A DNA stretch of 64,000 nucleotides from Glutinoglossum americanum (lineage: Eukaryota > Ascomycota > Geoglossomycetes > Geoglossales > Geoglossaceae). The DNA lies in NCBI GenBank assembly GCA_020080175.1, contig JAGHQL010000003.1:62001-126000 (forward strand), read 5' to 3'. Position numbers and translations under genes: made by a program. This document shows positions 21,763-34,219 of this stretch, piece after piece. Under the pieces are notes generated by a model that made no database searches, was not told the origin of the DNA, and saw nothing but the letters and a program-made list of their open reading frames with translations. How positions within the stretch are numbered: the stretch's first letter is position 1; each line of letters begins with the position of its first letter.

Positions 21763-24700
21763 ATGCCTGTGGTCAGTCCTGAGAAGTTGATCGCCTTGCA
21801 GCGCAGTCAAGACGATATTCGAAACGTTAGTCCATACAACCCGTCCAAGAAGATACTGTCACTCATTCTTCTGAAGTTTGGCTTGGCATCCGCCAACTGA
21901 TTTATCTTGCGCAGATATGTATTCTCGCCCACGTCGTGAGTGGATCGCCATTTACCTTTTTCGGTCGGAACGAAAGGAGGTTGGAGGTTGGAGGTTGCTT
22001 ACTGCCCAACTCTACTTAGGACCATGGAAAGACATCTCTCTCTGACGCTCTCATCGCCACCAATGGCATCATTTCTCCTAAGCTCGCTGGCAAGGTTCGC
22101 TATCTCGATTCGCGGCCCGATGAGCAGCTGCGAGGCATTACCATGGAGTCCTCTGCTATATCCCTCTACTTTTCCATGTTGCGTCGCTCAGCCCTCGACG
22201 CTGTCCCTTCACAAAAGGAATATCTCATCAACTTAATTGACTCGCCTGGCCATATTGATTTCAGCTCTGAAGTATCTACGGCGTCCCGATTGTGTGACGG
22301 TGCAGTCGTTCTGGTTGATGCCGTGGAAGGCGTATGCAGCCAGACGGTAACCGTTTTGCGGCAGACGTGGATAGAACACCTAAAGCCTTTATTGGTGATT
22401 AACAAAATTGACAGGCTAATTACGGAATTGAAAATGAGTCCAGGAGAGGCATATATACACTTGTGTAAGCTACTAGAACAGGTCAATGCTGTTGTAGGAA
22501 GCTTCTTCCAGGGCGAGAGGATGGAAGAGGACTTGAAATGGAGAGAACGCATTGAAGAGAGAATTGCCGCTGCCGCGGCGGCCAAGGACCAAGAAAAGGC
22601 CGAGGGGAAGACGGTGGGAACGACGGATAGTGCAGTAGATGATCCAGACACCACTGCTGCAAGTACGACGGGGGAATACGAGGAAAAGGATGACGAAGAT
22701 ATCTATTTTGCTCCGGAAAAGAATAATGTCATTTTCAGCAGCGCGCTAGATGGCTGGGCGTTCACGGTCAGGCAGTTTGCAGCATTGTACGAGAAAAAGC
22801 TGGGCATCAAGAGAGGCGCCCTGGAAAAGACCTTGTGGGGGGAATTTTATCTAGACCCTAAGACGAAACGAGTCTTAGGCCAAAAGCACCTCAAGGGTAG
22901 GGCTCTGAAGCCGATGTTCGTCCAGCTAGTTCTAGAGAATATATGGGCAGTCTATGAGGCCACAACCGGTGGAGGTAAAGGTAAAGGGTTCGTGGAATTC
23001 CCCTTTCTCTTGTGCCCCCATAGCAAACAGATTTTTAGATACTCCCGGATGAGAACAAAAGCTCATAAAGAATGATTGTGCAAACTATAGTGACCCAGAG
23101 CTTCTCCAAAAGATCACCAAGTCACTAAATATCACCCTTCCGCCTCACGTACTTCGTTCTAAAGACTCCCGTGTGGTCCTCACAACTCTCTTCACCGCCT
23201 GGCTCCCCCTTTCCACCGCCCTTCTCGTCTCAGTTATCGAATCCCTACCTTCCCCGCCAGTCGCACAAGCTTCTCGGCTCCCCGCCATGATCGAATCCTC
23301 CCCTGGAGCTAGTCATGTGGATACCCGCGTACGAGACGCAATGATAGAGTTCAAGACAGATAGAAAGGAACCCATTGTTGCGTATGTCAGCAAAATGGTA
23401 GCCATACCAGAGAGCGAATTGCCAGAAAACAGACGGCGGGTAGGAGGCCTAAGCACAGAGGAAGCGCGAGAAATTGCACAGCGAAAGAGGGCAGAGGTTT
23501 CCAGAGCCCAGGCGCTTACAGAGATGGCTGCAGTGGGAGTCACGGCTGTTACTGGGACTTTAGGTAATACCCACATCTCTAACGGTAGCGGAAGCCAGAG
23601 CGATAGTGCAGGTTTGGATGATGAAGAGAGGGTGGATCCAGAGCATTTGATTGGGTTTGCTCGACTCTACTCCGGCACGCTCAGCGTCGGTGACTCTATC
23701 TATGTGCTGCCTCCAAAGTTCTCTCCCGCAGCACCGCATGCTCATCCTGAGCTCCAAAAGGTCACCATCACAGCACTGTACCTCCTCATGGGCCGCTCTC
23801 TTGAACCTCTGTCCTCTATCCCAGCTGGTGTTGTATTCGGCATCGCCGGGCTTGAGGGCCACATCCTGAAGTCCGGTACGCTTTGCAGCCAACTCACCGG
23901 TAGTGTGAACCTTGCAGGAATCGCGATGGGTGCCCAACCAATCGTACGCGTTGCCCTCGAGCCCGTCGTCCCTAGCGATCTCGGCAAGATGATAGCAGGA
24001 CTCCGCATGCTCGAACAGGCCGACCCGTGTGCCAAATACGAGGTATTGGAAAGCGGCGAGCACGTTATCGCAACTGCTGGAGAGTTGCATCTTGAGCGCT
24101 GTCTCAAGGACTTGCGGGAACGGTTTGCGCGCTGTGAGATTCAGGCTGGCGAGCCCATCGTGCCATATCGTGAGAGCATCGTGAGCGCAGCGGAAATGGC
24201 GCCGCCGAGGGAGAAGGACCTGCCAAGAGGGACAATCGTGGGTGTTACGACATCTAAGCAAGCAACGCTGAGATTGAGAGTAAGGCCGCTGCCGTCCAAG
24301 GTGACAGATTATCTCGGAGAAAATGGAGCGACAATCAAGCGACTCTATTCAGAGCGGGGTGAGAAACTTAACGGAACTGCGTCCCCACGAAATGGCACAG
24401 TAGAGACAGGGGCGGTATTGTCCTTGGCGGAGTTTAAGCTAAAGCTCGGAGAAGCTTTTAATAGGGTTGAGGCGAAGGGAAACCGGAAAACCTGGGCAAA
24501 TGTGATAGAAAACATAGTGGCATTTGGGCCGAGACGCTCTGGCCCGAACATATTGGTCGACGGTACAAAAGAGCGATTACTGTAAGTTTACCCTAAAGGA
24601 CATTTCTATTATCCTTTCTAGCTAACTGGAATAGCCTTCGTGATACAAACCCCTCTGAATCCGCCAATAGATCCGCAGATCCGACATTCACTTCTCTGAG

Positions 24701-25435
24701 TCCTCACGACCTTTCCGACAAAATATCCTACGCGTTCCAATTAGCCACCTCTCAGGGACCACTATGCAACGAGCCGATGCAGGGCGTTGCCGTCACCCTT
24801 GAAGATGTATCCCTAAATATCCCTTCTGGGGAGGAAGATGCGTCGAGATCGGAGAAGTTGGGTCGTTTAACAGGAGAAATTATCAAAACGATGCGGGATT
24901 CAATTCACCAGGGATTCTTAGATTGGAGCCCACGGCTGCTGCTTGCTATGTATAGCTGCGAGATTCAGGCCTCAGGTATGCCAACCACCCAATTTTTGCT
25001 GTGGTTTAGTCTACGTCCCGTACATATCCCCACTAACTCCTGCCTTGCACAGCCGAGGTTCTAGGCCGGGTCTACGGTGTCATTACCCGCCGTCGCGGGC
25101 ACATCCTTTCCGAATCTCTTAAAGAGGGCACACCATTTTATTCAGTTCTCTCCCTCCTACCTGTTGCCGAATCCTTTGGCTTCAGCGACGAAATCCGCAA
25201 ACGCACGTCGGGGGCGGCGAGTCCGCAGCTCATCTTCCAAGGCTTCGAGATGCTGGACCAAGATCCGTTCTGGGTGCCATTTACGGAGGAGGATCTCGAG
25301 GATCTAGGGGAATTAGCGGACCGGGAGAATGTAGCCAAAAGGTATATGGACCGCCTGAGGGAGCGTAAGGGGCTGTTTGTAAGCGGGAAGAAACTGGTTG
25401 AGAATGCAGAAAAACAAAAGACACTAAAGAGGTGA
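21763..25435 (+). CDS. EFL1: Elongation factor-like GTPase 1, 60S ribosome maturation
   Basis: Six exons (21763-21825, 21915-21935, 22020-22987, 23091-24581, 24635-24975, 25053-25435) give 1088 residues, typical of EFL1/Ria1. EFL1 is an EF-2 paralogue that, with SBDS/Sdo1, releases eIF6/Tif6 from late cytoplasmic pre-60S particles. Visible G motifs are HVDHGKTS (G1), RGITMESS (G2), DSPGHIDF (G3) and NKID (G4). The long insertion in the G domain (MEEDLKWRERIEERIAAAAA and an acidic loop) is EFL1-specific. The C-terminal part has GEPIVPYRES (domain IV), then AEVLGRVYGVITRRRGHI and ESFGFSDEIRKRTSGAAS (domain V). Exon 2 is only 21 nt and encodes ICILAHV, so two introns flank the start of the P-loop. 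Intron 3 uses GTTCGT, the only donor near there that keeps phase. Confidence 0.95.
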
Positions 25436-25926
25436 AAGCAGGAGAAACACAAAACAAGAATTAGAGGGACAAATTGGACAATGGGACGCAATTCTATCTG
25501 TGCAGCAATCGGCGGATACCAGCCCACATCATAGCTGCGCCCAAAGCAGTCTTGGATCAAAATACGAAAAGACGTCCAGCACCCGAGGTTTTTTGTCTGG
25601 TTGGGTTAGAAAAAAAAGATAGAAGGGTCACATACGCGCTATAGATAGGACAGCAAAAAGCAATGCCGATTCCTGCTCGATTCGTAGGGGTAGAGTAAAG
25701 TAAAGGGAATAAAATAGAGGGTAGCATATCCTGTTCTAACTGCTTCATGCTTCTTTGCCCTTCTGTATGCAAAAGAGCAGACTATACCTCTTCGGGAACA
25801 TCGCCAAAAAACCCCCCCAAAGAAAAGAAAAGCGGCCAGAAAAAACATCAACTCTCCCAATCCGCAACACAACGACAACGACAACAACAACGACAAACAA
25901 CCAACAGCTCCGCGAGGGCCCTCAAG
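25436..25926. other. Spacer between EFL1 and IMP1
   Basis: A 491-bp tandem-gene spacer with the EFL1 3' UTR and the IMP1 promoter and leader. The leader just before the IMP1 ATG contains an ACAACGACAACAAC-type tract (about 25868-25900). Confidence 0.5.
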
Positions 25927-26591
25927 ATGCCCCCCCTCCTCACCTCCAAAATCCCAACCCTCTTCGGACCCCTCCCCCTCCGCACCCTCCTCCTCACAAC
26001 CACAAAACTCCTCGCCTTCACACACCTCTTCCTGACGCACTTCCTCTCCCTCAAGCCCACCACGGGCCCCTCCATGCTCCCCACCCTCTCCGTCCACAAC
26101 GACTGGATCCTCATCAGCAATCTGCACGTCCGCGGCCGCGGCGTGCGGGTGGGCGACTGCGTGAGCCTGAGGCACCCGGTGGAGCCGGAGGTAGGGGCTG
26201 TCAAGAGGGTTGTGGGGGTCGGGGGGGATTTCGTGGAGGTCGGGGAGGAGGGGGTGATACAGGTCAGTTAGTTGGCTTGTTTCCTTTTTTTTTTCCTTCC
26301 TATGTTTGCCGTTTGTGTGTTTCCCCCTCTGTTCGCGTCCAAGTTGCCGTCGTTGGGTGGTGCGGAAGGAAAATTAAAAATCCTGGGTGTTTTTCAAGTG
26401 GGCTGAAATAGACTATGGGAAATTAGATTCCAGAGGGGCACTGTTGGGTTGTCGGCGATAACCTGCCACATTCAAGGGACTCGAGAGTGTACGGTCCTAT
26501 TCCGCTGGCCTTGATCAAGGGGAAAGTCATTGGGAGGATCTGGCCTCGGCCAAAGTGGATTACGAACGCCCTTCAAGAGCCTGCTACTTGA
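25927..26591 (+). CDS. IMP1: Mitochondrial inner membrane protease subunit 1
   Basis: Two exons (25927-26262, 26427-26591) give 166 residues, a normal length for Imp1. A hydrophobic anchor lies at ~15-40 (LRTLLLTTTKLLAFTHLFL). The signal-peptidase box with the catalytic Ser is GPSMLPTLS, and the catalytic Lys is in GAVKRVVGVGGDFV. Exon 2 carries the C-terminal box GDNLPHSRDSRVYGPIP and LIKGKVIGRIWP. Imp1, with Imp2, cleaves sorting signals of proteins such as cytochrome b2 and Cox2 on the intermembrane-space side. The 164-bp intron has in-frame stops, so splicing is required. Exon 1 is unusually rich in C-ending codons (CTC, CCC, ACC), unlike exon 2. The start ATG gives a short basic/hydrophobic N terminus as in homologues. 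Confidence 0.93.
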
Positions 26592-26882
26592 GTCGGTCAT
26601 CTTACGACCATCGAGGCATTTATGGCCTCGTTCTGTAATATTCGGAATCGTGGATTTTCCTGGCGACACGAGATATAGGAATTGTTGTTGCATCACACAA
26701 GGCGTTTGGGGTTCTTCTACGGGTAGAATTCTATGAGATGGATCGTTCAGGCCTTTTCTGCCACTTGCATGCTATGTAGATTGTACAGCTGGCATATTTT
26801 ACAACTGAGACGCTAATAAAATAGGGAATGGAACATTTGTTCTTACCCTTGACGGTCCTCTTTCTCAGGAGGGTACCACCCT

Positions 26883-28261
26883 TCACCTAAATTTCCAAAG
26901 AGGCTCGGCCTTCTTTCGCGGTAGAGGCAGAACCGGCTTCTTTAGAGGTTCAACCCTCTTCCGTTTAAATTCCACATCCGCACCCTCAATCCCGGCCCTC
27001 TTCATCACGCTCGCCGTCCCGTCATCCCAGGTGCTCCTGAACATATGTACGCCTACCGGACGCAAGGAATGTTTGTCGCTAAAGCTCCGTAGATTGAACC
27101 CATCCCTCTTTACCTTCTCACGTAGTGACGCGATGTCAATCTCCTTCCCGTCTGGCTGTTGGAGTAAGAATATGGAGTTGCGATGGTATGGGCTTCCTTT
27201 CTGCGCGAACGGCGGTAGCCAAGGCAAGAGAACTTGTGTGTCGCCAGAGAGCTTGGAAAACGCTAGCGAAGGTTCTGCTGGAGAAAGCCGGATGTTGGCT
27301 GCGAGGAAGTGGCAGCGATATTTGAACGAGTCGGATTCGACGTCAGGGACGTCGGGGTCCACGACTACGAGGCTAACCAGCCGCTCTCCTTTATCAAACA
27401 CCTGCACGCGGAGCTTTGGTAGCATCTCACTTACTCTCGAGTCGATAAAGTTGCCCGGCTGTACATTGTGTCGGCCGAATGCAAGACGGATATCCACCAC
27501 AGGATCAAGGTGAGGCAGGATGTCCGGAACCACGGCCATTTGAGTTATGCGTTGCATGAGGAGTGGACGTCGGTACCTTCGCCATTCCTTGTCTGCGAGG
27601 TATCGGTAAATTGGTTTATTCATATCACCTGCAAAGCCATATTAGTAAAGACCAAGACCATTGCGAGGTACCACTATGGAATTTCGGAAGATGGGTTTGA
27701 GGATTCAGCACATCGAAACTCACCCTCGCCATCCTCATACCGCTTCTTAATAACGGGATCGTTGATATCCGCCAGAATTTTTAGCTCTTCCAAGTAGTTC
27801 ATCATGCTGCGTAACCTCGTTTGCTTCTGCTGCTCTCCACCACTAACAGCCGCATCTTGCTCCTTCAGCCTAGCTATCCGCGACCTCTCAACCTCAATCT
27901 CCTCCAGCTTCTCCTCTCGATCCGCGAGCAAGATCTTGCGTGCTTCTTGGAAGCATTGGTAAGGAAGTTGTTCGAAGGGTATATTCGCAGCGGTTTGGAG
28001 GGCAGCACGTCGCCGTCGGGACCCAATTGGCTTGACCCCCATTCTCATGAGGATTTTCTCCTCTTTTGGAGTCGAAACAATGGCCGGATCAAGAGCCATG
28101 GTGGACGGAGAAGCCGGTTCCGAGAGAGCTTCATCTTGGAGAAGGGGGGATGTTGTAAAGCCTCTCGAGAGGGCAAAAGTATGTACGCGTACCTCTTGGA
28201 GCCGGGGCCCTTGACGGCATAGCAGTGAGAGAGGTCGTGAGACCTGCTTGCACCGTGACAT
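26883..28261 (-). CDS. Mitochondrial large-subunit ribosomal protein mL38 (yeast Mrpl35)
   Basis: Two exons (27724-28261, 26883-27628) give 427 residues. The first ~40 residues form an Arg/Ser-rich mitochondrial presequence (VHTFALSRGFTTSPLL). A charged helical region follows (ADREEKLEEIEVERSRIARL), then NKPIYRYLADKEWRRYRRP. From about residue 250 there is a PEBP-like fold: VQVFDKGERLVSLVVVDPDV, YRCHFLAANIRLSP, VLLPWLPPFAQKGSPYHR. mL38 sits in the central protuberance of the mitoribosome. The intron joins EDGEG|DMNKP in phase. It is tail-to-tail with IMP1. Confidence 0.88.
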
Positions 28262-31200
28262 GTTTTGACAAGACGATCTTCTATGTTGATAGCAGCATAT
28301 TTTTTCACAATTGGTAGGTCCACATCTCGCTTAACCAGCTAGTTGAGCCTCACAATCTCTTCCACCAAAGATTTCTTGCCAGCTTGACAGTGATAGGCTT
28401 CACCACACATGTATTAGGATACTCTAGAGGAATTCAACAATCTGCACAGCTTCTCCGGCTTCCCCTACAAAAAGGGCTTCACTTCCGTGCCCTGGTTCGA
28501 TGGCTCATATGACATTCTAACCGCACAAGAGCATATATAATATATACGCTGGAATTCAATCTGTAGCCGCTGGCATTTGAAGGATCCCTTAAACCAATGG
28601 GCGGGAGAGGCTGCTAGAACTCCTGAGTAATATATAGTATTCCCCGATCTCGGAAGTGTAATGGCTAAGCCTAGCCTCATGAGCAAGTCCGCAGTCGCGA
28701 ATTCTTTGTCCCTAGTTATTAGTTTTCCTTAGGAACACTAACCCTCTCTCAGTAGAGATGTTGCAATTCCTAACAGTTCGTTGATGTTATGTTAAGTATT
28801 GGGTTCCATTGGTAGACGCCGTTCCCAGCTTCTGGAACGCAGTAGTTGCGTTCCACGGAGATATCTATTGAATATGGTTTGAATAGCCAAATGTTGTGCC
28901 GGCTTTACCCGCGAGAGATGAAAGGAAAGATGGAGGGTGGCAAACCGGGTAATCCCCGCAGAGGACTTCCGCGTTTGGTCTGGATTTCCCCGTAATAAGA
29001 ACGAATTGATTTGATAGGAGGCCACCTGCGTACTTGCACAAGTAGCAATGAGATGAAAAGCCCTGCTGGCATGCCGCAAAAACGAAAAATCCTTGGTTTT
29101 TAGACCACCTAAACAGCCTCTCTCCGCTGTTATGCCGATTTCGTCTTGTGATTGCGATTAACGATGGTGGAACGAAGAACGATCAAAAGCAAGTCGGATC
29201 GACAAATGCCGATCATGATCGCGCCAAGTGTGGCTTAGGCGCCATCGACCGCAGGGACTTTTTGCCCAAATGCAACGGGTTCTAATGCAATGTATCCCAC
29301 CAGGTATTATAGTTTAACGTAATACCACCGAAAGAACTTCGCTATGGTAGATAGCTCCGCCGATTAGATCCGCCACCGCCAGTATTTTCTCCTGGTCGTT
29401 ACACCAGCCAATGGCAACAGGTCAAATGTATCTTCATGCATATTTGAAAACAGACTGCATAAAACACCTAGCCACAGTGGAGGAAGTTAAAAGACAGCGT
29501 GAGATGCGGGGCCTATCCTAGCGAATCTCTCAAGTTCAAGCAGGTATTCCTAAAGTGGTTGAAATGACGTCTGAGCGCATCCACTTCATCCTAGCCAGAT
29601 CTCAGTGAGGCGCAGCTTCAGGAGATCTGGATGGAGCATTCACTGCTCACGGAGAAGTCGATCTCGCGCCGCTTTGCATGCGGGAGCGGGGTGCTCTCTG
29701 GGTTATATCATCTCGAAAAGAAGCGAGGCTACGATTTGCCTTGGATGCACGATAATATCAAGTTCCAAGGGCAAGCGTCCGTCGTCAAGCGAATGGAACA
29801 TGCAGCAGGTTATAGGGCTTTGGCGCCGCCCTAGCGTACACTAAGAACCCCTGGAACCCCAGCGACGATCCGGTATTAACGATCCAAGCAGAGTTGGAAA
29901 TGACGTCCGGAGAACTCTGAATACTGTGGCGTGGACATTTGCCTCCCACAAGCTGCGGTTTCCCTTTTTCCCACTTTTGCCGGCATTAGCGGCCATGGCC
30001 GCTGGTGTTGAGCCACGGTGGCTAACAGGGTTTGGAAACAAACCACTGCATGTGAGTCGAGTAAAGAACGATTTCTGGCCACAGATGGTGCGAGGAAAAG
30101 AACAAAGGAAAAGTAAAAAATGCGGGAAGATTAATTGTAGGTTGTAAGAAGCACGCTACATTAGACGGTGCAAACCCGAGTAAAGCCCGTTCTACGCTAG
30201 CAGCACTATCCCGGGGCCGGCTCCGGGAGTTGAAAAGTTGGAAACGTAGGACGAAGTACGCAGTAGCATCGCTACCGAGAGGACGGGAACATGGGAGATT
30301 CTTTCGTTCCTATTAGAATGCACCGATTGATTCATGTGAATACCCAAGACTCAGGGTGTAACGGTTGCGACGGGACCTGAGTGAGAAGTTGGGCGGTTCG
30401 GAAAAAACACCCGTCCCACTGTGTGTCTCGCTTGTCGCTTTGTTCGAGCGATGGCACATGCAACATGACGGCGATGAGAGATTGATCTGCAGGCGCGAGT
30501 GAGAACAGCAAGGCGGCAGCCAGGCATCAGGGACAAGGATGGATGGTGGATGCGTGCAGCCGGCGCTCTCTACTTTGTACTGCGGTTGCAAATTGGTTGC
30601 AGCCAGTGCATGGATCCATCGACTTGGGATAACGATGGATTGACGGATTCGTTGGAGGTTTAGGTCTAGCTGATTGGGCCGACACTTGACAATCTCTCCA
30701 ACATTTTTTCCCATCTGCGGGCATTGGAATTCGGACTCGATGGGCCCCTCCATACCTATTTTCCCACTCCCTGCCCTCCCCTCCATCCATCGCCGCCCAT
30801 CGCCGTCCACCGGTCAATCCGTTCAAATTCTGACTCGCCACAGAAACAGAGTTCCACGTCAGAGAGCTACACTCGCCGCAAGCACAGGTTCGTGCCTTCC
30901 TGCATCCGAATCGACGCGTCTGTAGCAGAAAAGAAGCGAGGGCGGAAGAAGCAAGAAGCAAAAAAGGAAAAGCAGGCTAATGCTAGTAATCGCATGCCCC
31001 GCTCTGCGTTGCATTCGCCGGTTTTTGTCCCAGCGTTGCTCGCAACCGAACTGGTCTTGATAGGCGGACCCGCCCACTGCTTGTCCGCCGAGGAAAGCTG
31101 CGAAAGCTGCTAAAGCTGCTAAAACTGCTAAGGCTGCTAAGCTTGCAATTGCCTCTTGGTTTGTTGTACAATCGACTCCCCGAAGAATTTATCAGATACT

Positions 31201-31392
31201 CGCCTCTGTTCCTTCTTTTTTCGTCTTGCACAACCTCATCTCTCTCTCTCTCTCTCTTGGTCGTCGATAAACCCTCTCGCGTACGCTCTAGAGCTCCTCC
31301 TCTTCATACCAACAATATACAGATTATACACATTTACATCTACGTCTTCGTCTTGCGTTCCTATCATATCACAAACAAGCACGCCACTCCGA
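28262..31392. other. 3.1-kb intergenic region and 5' leader of the bZIP gene
   Basis: It runs from the mL38 start (minus) to the bZIP start (plus). No gene-like open frame is found on either strand. TGACGTC half-site-like sequences (CRE-type) occur at 29565-29571 and 29901-29907. The last 400 bp look like a long leader with a candidate upstream ORF (30993-31112), a 9-bp tandem repeat (31094-31146) and a CT-rich tract (~31240-31258). Confidence 0.45.
31094..31146. repeat. Imperfect 9-bp tandem repeat, six copies
   Basis: Six consecutive 9-mers of the form (G/T)AAAGCTGC, slightly diverged, lie about 250 bp before the bZIP start codon. In the frame of the upstream ORF the first two copies read Glu-Ser-Cys and the third begins with TAA. 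Confidence 0.6.
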
Positions 31393-32766
31393 ATGTCTGC
31401 GAGTGCATTGACAGTCGCTGCTACCAGTGGCTTCATGTTAGCTGACACTCTCCCGACGCCGGGCTTTTTCACTTCTGCCATAGCGACTGACGAGAATCAC
31501 AACCTCTTCGATAGCTCATTCAGGGACGGGGGTTCATGCGTTGAACGTAATCGGGATTCGTTAGGAGAGCAAGCCCGAGGTTCACACAACAACGATGTCT
31601 TCCGGAGTTCTTGCGACACACCCTCGAATCCCTTCCTGAATACGATGGCAGATGAGCCCTTCTCGCCCATGTTCGGTTTCTCTTCTGGCGGAGAGAGTCC
31701 AGCTTCAATTGACCTGAACGAGGGTAAAAGAGAAGACGAAGAGAGACAGAAGCACCAACAGCAGCAAGATGCAGCTACGAATTTTGCACCATCGTCCATG
31801 TGGGAAGCTTCAAAGCAAGAAAATCATCTGGATTTGCACAAGAGTCTGATGGGCCATTCTCAAGAACCCTCACCCCCACACTCATCCTCCCATTCCCCCG
31901 AATCATGGCCATATGGGAATCTTCAATCAGCGACGTCACTCCACCAGTTACTCGCCAAGCGTAGCGCGACGGAGACGTGTTCCGTACATGGCCAGATCAC
32001 TCCCCCTACCTGCGGAAGCCCAAATCCTGTCCTTGCCGGTGGAGCAATCAACTATGATACTGCGATCCTCGGTGCGCAGATATCAGCAGCCCGAGTCAAA
32101 TCCCAAAATCTCCAAGGCGCAAGCAAACGGAAACGGAACAGCGACGTGAGTCAGACTGCTGAAGCAACTGAGTCCCCTAAAAAGGAGCGTCGGCGGCGCT
32201 CTAGCACTAAATCGTCCCTCACTCCTGAGGCAAAATCGGCTGGGGCGGATGAGGATGCTAAAAGGTCACGTTTTCTCGAGCGAAACCGCTTGGCAGCCAG
32301 CAAATGTCGCCAAAAGAAAAAGGAGTGGACCAAAGGGTTAGAAGAGAGGGCGCGAAACCTACAGAACGAAAAATTGCAGCTGCAGATGATGGTGGGCTCG
32401 CTGAAGAGCGAGATGATCTATGTGCGAGAGGAGCTTTTGAAGCACGGTAATTGTGGCTGCAAGCGGATCCGTGACTATTTAAATACGGAGGTCAATGCGC
32501 TCGCTCAGAATCAAGGACAGCTCTCCTATTTGATGAGGGACATTCCATCCAGAAACTGCTCCGTGACACCGAGTATCAATGGCAGTCACAAAGACAGCAT
32601 CATAAACCTCAGTTCCAGTGTCGGCTCGCCACTGGGGAGCTCTCACGAGTCCGGCGGACCTGGCGGCTCTCAGACGCGTGACAGCAAGGCTGACGAGGAC
32701 CTACACGCACTATTAGCCGCGCAACTATGCAGTGAAACAGATGAAGATATGTTAATGGAGAGATAA
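31393..32766 (+). CDS. ATF/CREB-family bZIP transcription factor (AtfB-like)
   Basis: One exon encodes 457 residues. Residues ~1-270 are disordered and Ser/Pro-rich (LPTPGFFTS near the N terminus, SPPHSSSHSPESWPYGN). The bZIP starts near residue 295: RSRFLERNRLAASKCRQKKK is the DNA-contact region with the NxxAAxxCR signature. The zipper follows (LEERARNLQNEKLQLQMMV, then LKSEMIYVREELLKHGNC). The 'LLKHGNCGC' end resembles AtfB/Atf21-type factors, which act downstream of the stress MAP kinase and in conidial or oxidative stress. The target set cannot be read from the sequence. The start is the first ATG after a long leader; the upstream open frame lacks an ATG in a plausible position. Confidence 0.88.
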   Translation: MSASALTVAATSGFMLADTLPTPGFFTSAIATDENHNLFDSSFRDGGSCVERNRDSLGEQARGSHNNDVFRSSCDTPSNPFLNTMADEPFSPMFGFSSGGESPASIDLNEGKREDEERQKHQQQQDAATNFAPSSMWEASKQENHLDLHKSLMGHSQEPSPPHSSSHSPESWPYGNLQSATSLHQLLAKRSATETCSVHGQITPPTCGSPNPVLAGGAINYDTAILGAQISAARVKSQNLQGASKRKRNSDVSQTAEATESPKKERRRRSSTKSSLTPEAKSAGADEDAKRSRFLERNRLAASKCRQKKKEWTKGLEERARNLQNEKLQLQMMVGSLKSEMIYVREELLKHGNCGCKRIRDYLNTEVNALAQNQGQLSYLMRDIPSRNCSVTPSINGSHKDSIINLSSSVGSPLGSSHESGGPGGSQTRDSKADEDLHALLAAQLCSETDEDMLMER

Positions 32767-34219
32767 AAAATTCGGGAACGTCTGTTTGGCTAGGCAATGG
32801 GCATGCCGCCAGCCATGGAATTCCCAGTCGCGGTGTTTGGGTGGATTTCGGGCGTTTTGGGACTGCTTGAACTCGGTGGTAAAAATTAATAACTCCGGTG
32901 GGCACCTGCGAGCTGTCGGCAGGGATAACTAAGACTAATGAGAAACACGACATCCCCGGTTGTGGTCTTTCCTTTCTTCTTGGTGGCGGTCTCCGGAAAA
33001 ATCTTTTTGCGTGCGATACGAACGGATTATGAGCGACTCCTGTTGATGACGGCGTTCCTTTTCCCTGAAAACGAAATGGTTTTTTTGCTAAATATCATTA
33101 TCAGACGATAGGTTGTTATCCTACACTACGTCATCCTTTCTACTAGCTCATCTCACGTATATCGATTTCTTCAACCCTTTTTTTTTTTTTAACCTGTTCC
33201 GGGTACTTGACCCTAAAAGCAATCGGGATTAATGATTCTGTCTCGGGTTGGCCGGTTTTGCTTACACGGGCGCTTGGGCGGTCACTCTGAAAATGCTCTC
33301 CGGTAAATGGGAAGGAGGCCTTTCGGGTGTTCTCTTTATATCGATCTCCTATCGTCCGGGTGAGGTAAACGGAAGCTGGATTCTCGTTGGCAGTACATGC
33401 GGTCCGGCCACCCACTTTGTTTGGTTTGGTTTGTGTGCCTTACCACGTTCCCGTCGCTGTGAGATAAATGTATGGCATACAGATGGACTGTAGCTGTGAA
33501 TTGATAACGCGATGATGCGAGAGTCGCTGACGGATTCCAGTGATCATGGCCTGATGATTCTGTAGTCAACATATTAACACTAGAAAGGTTAGAACGGAGG
33601 AGGCTCAGTAGAGTATGATGATATAAAGACGTGTAGTATATAAGCGGTGCGGTTATGGAATTTTCAGAGATAGGATAATGAGGTAGCGGTGACCTAACTC
33701 TGTCACCACAAAAGTTCTTCATTCCTCACCCACTCATTAATCTGTACTCCTAGAGAATGCAGGCGATAATTACGATTGAATAGTATTGACAATAGCGATA
33801 ATGATAATGGAGTCTAGCGCAATAGAGAAGAAGAAACCAACGATAAAAGATCCGCGTTGAGGAGGGTTTATATTCGAGGAAAAATGATAAAAAGCACGAG
33901 GAGAAATGGTGAAGTTTGTTTTACGCCCAGAGAGATGATGTCGATCCGACAACCCAATTTTCCGGAGACGAGGTTCAATGCTATGCTTTATTTATTTATC
34001 CTTCTCGTCGAGAGGAAAATGTGTTGTCATGTTTACGTCCCCCACCTCTGCTCCACTCTTCAATCGAGCGAATCAATCGAGCGAATCGATCGATCGGAAT
34101 GAAAAGATCTTCGGTTGAGCAGAGAGAATATCATTTAAAATTCCCCGATCTTTGGCTAACTTCATGATCTGGGGGGCTTATTATTTGAGGGGGTGATCTT
34201 TCTCCTTCCATCCCCTCCC
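32767..34219. other. Tail-to-tail spacer, nothing coding
   Basis: A 1.45-kb space between the bZIP and HIBCH stops. It is AT-leaning in the right half, with homopolymer runs (poly-T near 33178-33191) and a short CGAGCGAATCAAT direct repeat near 34062-34097. Confidence 0.5.
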
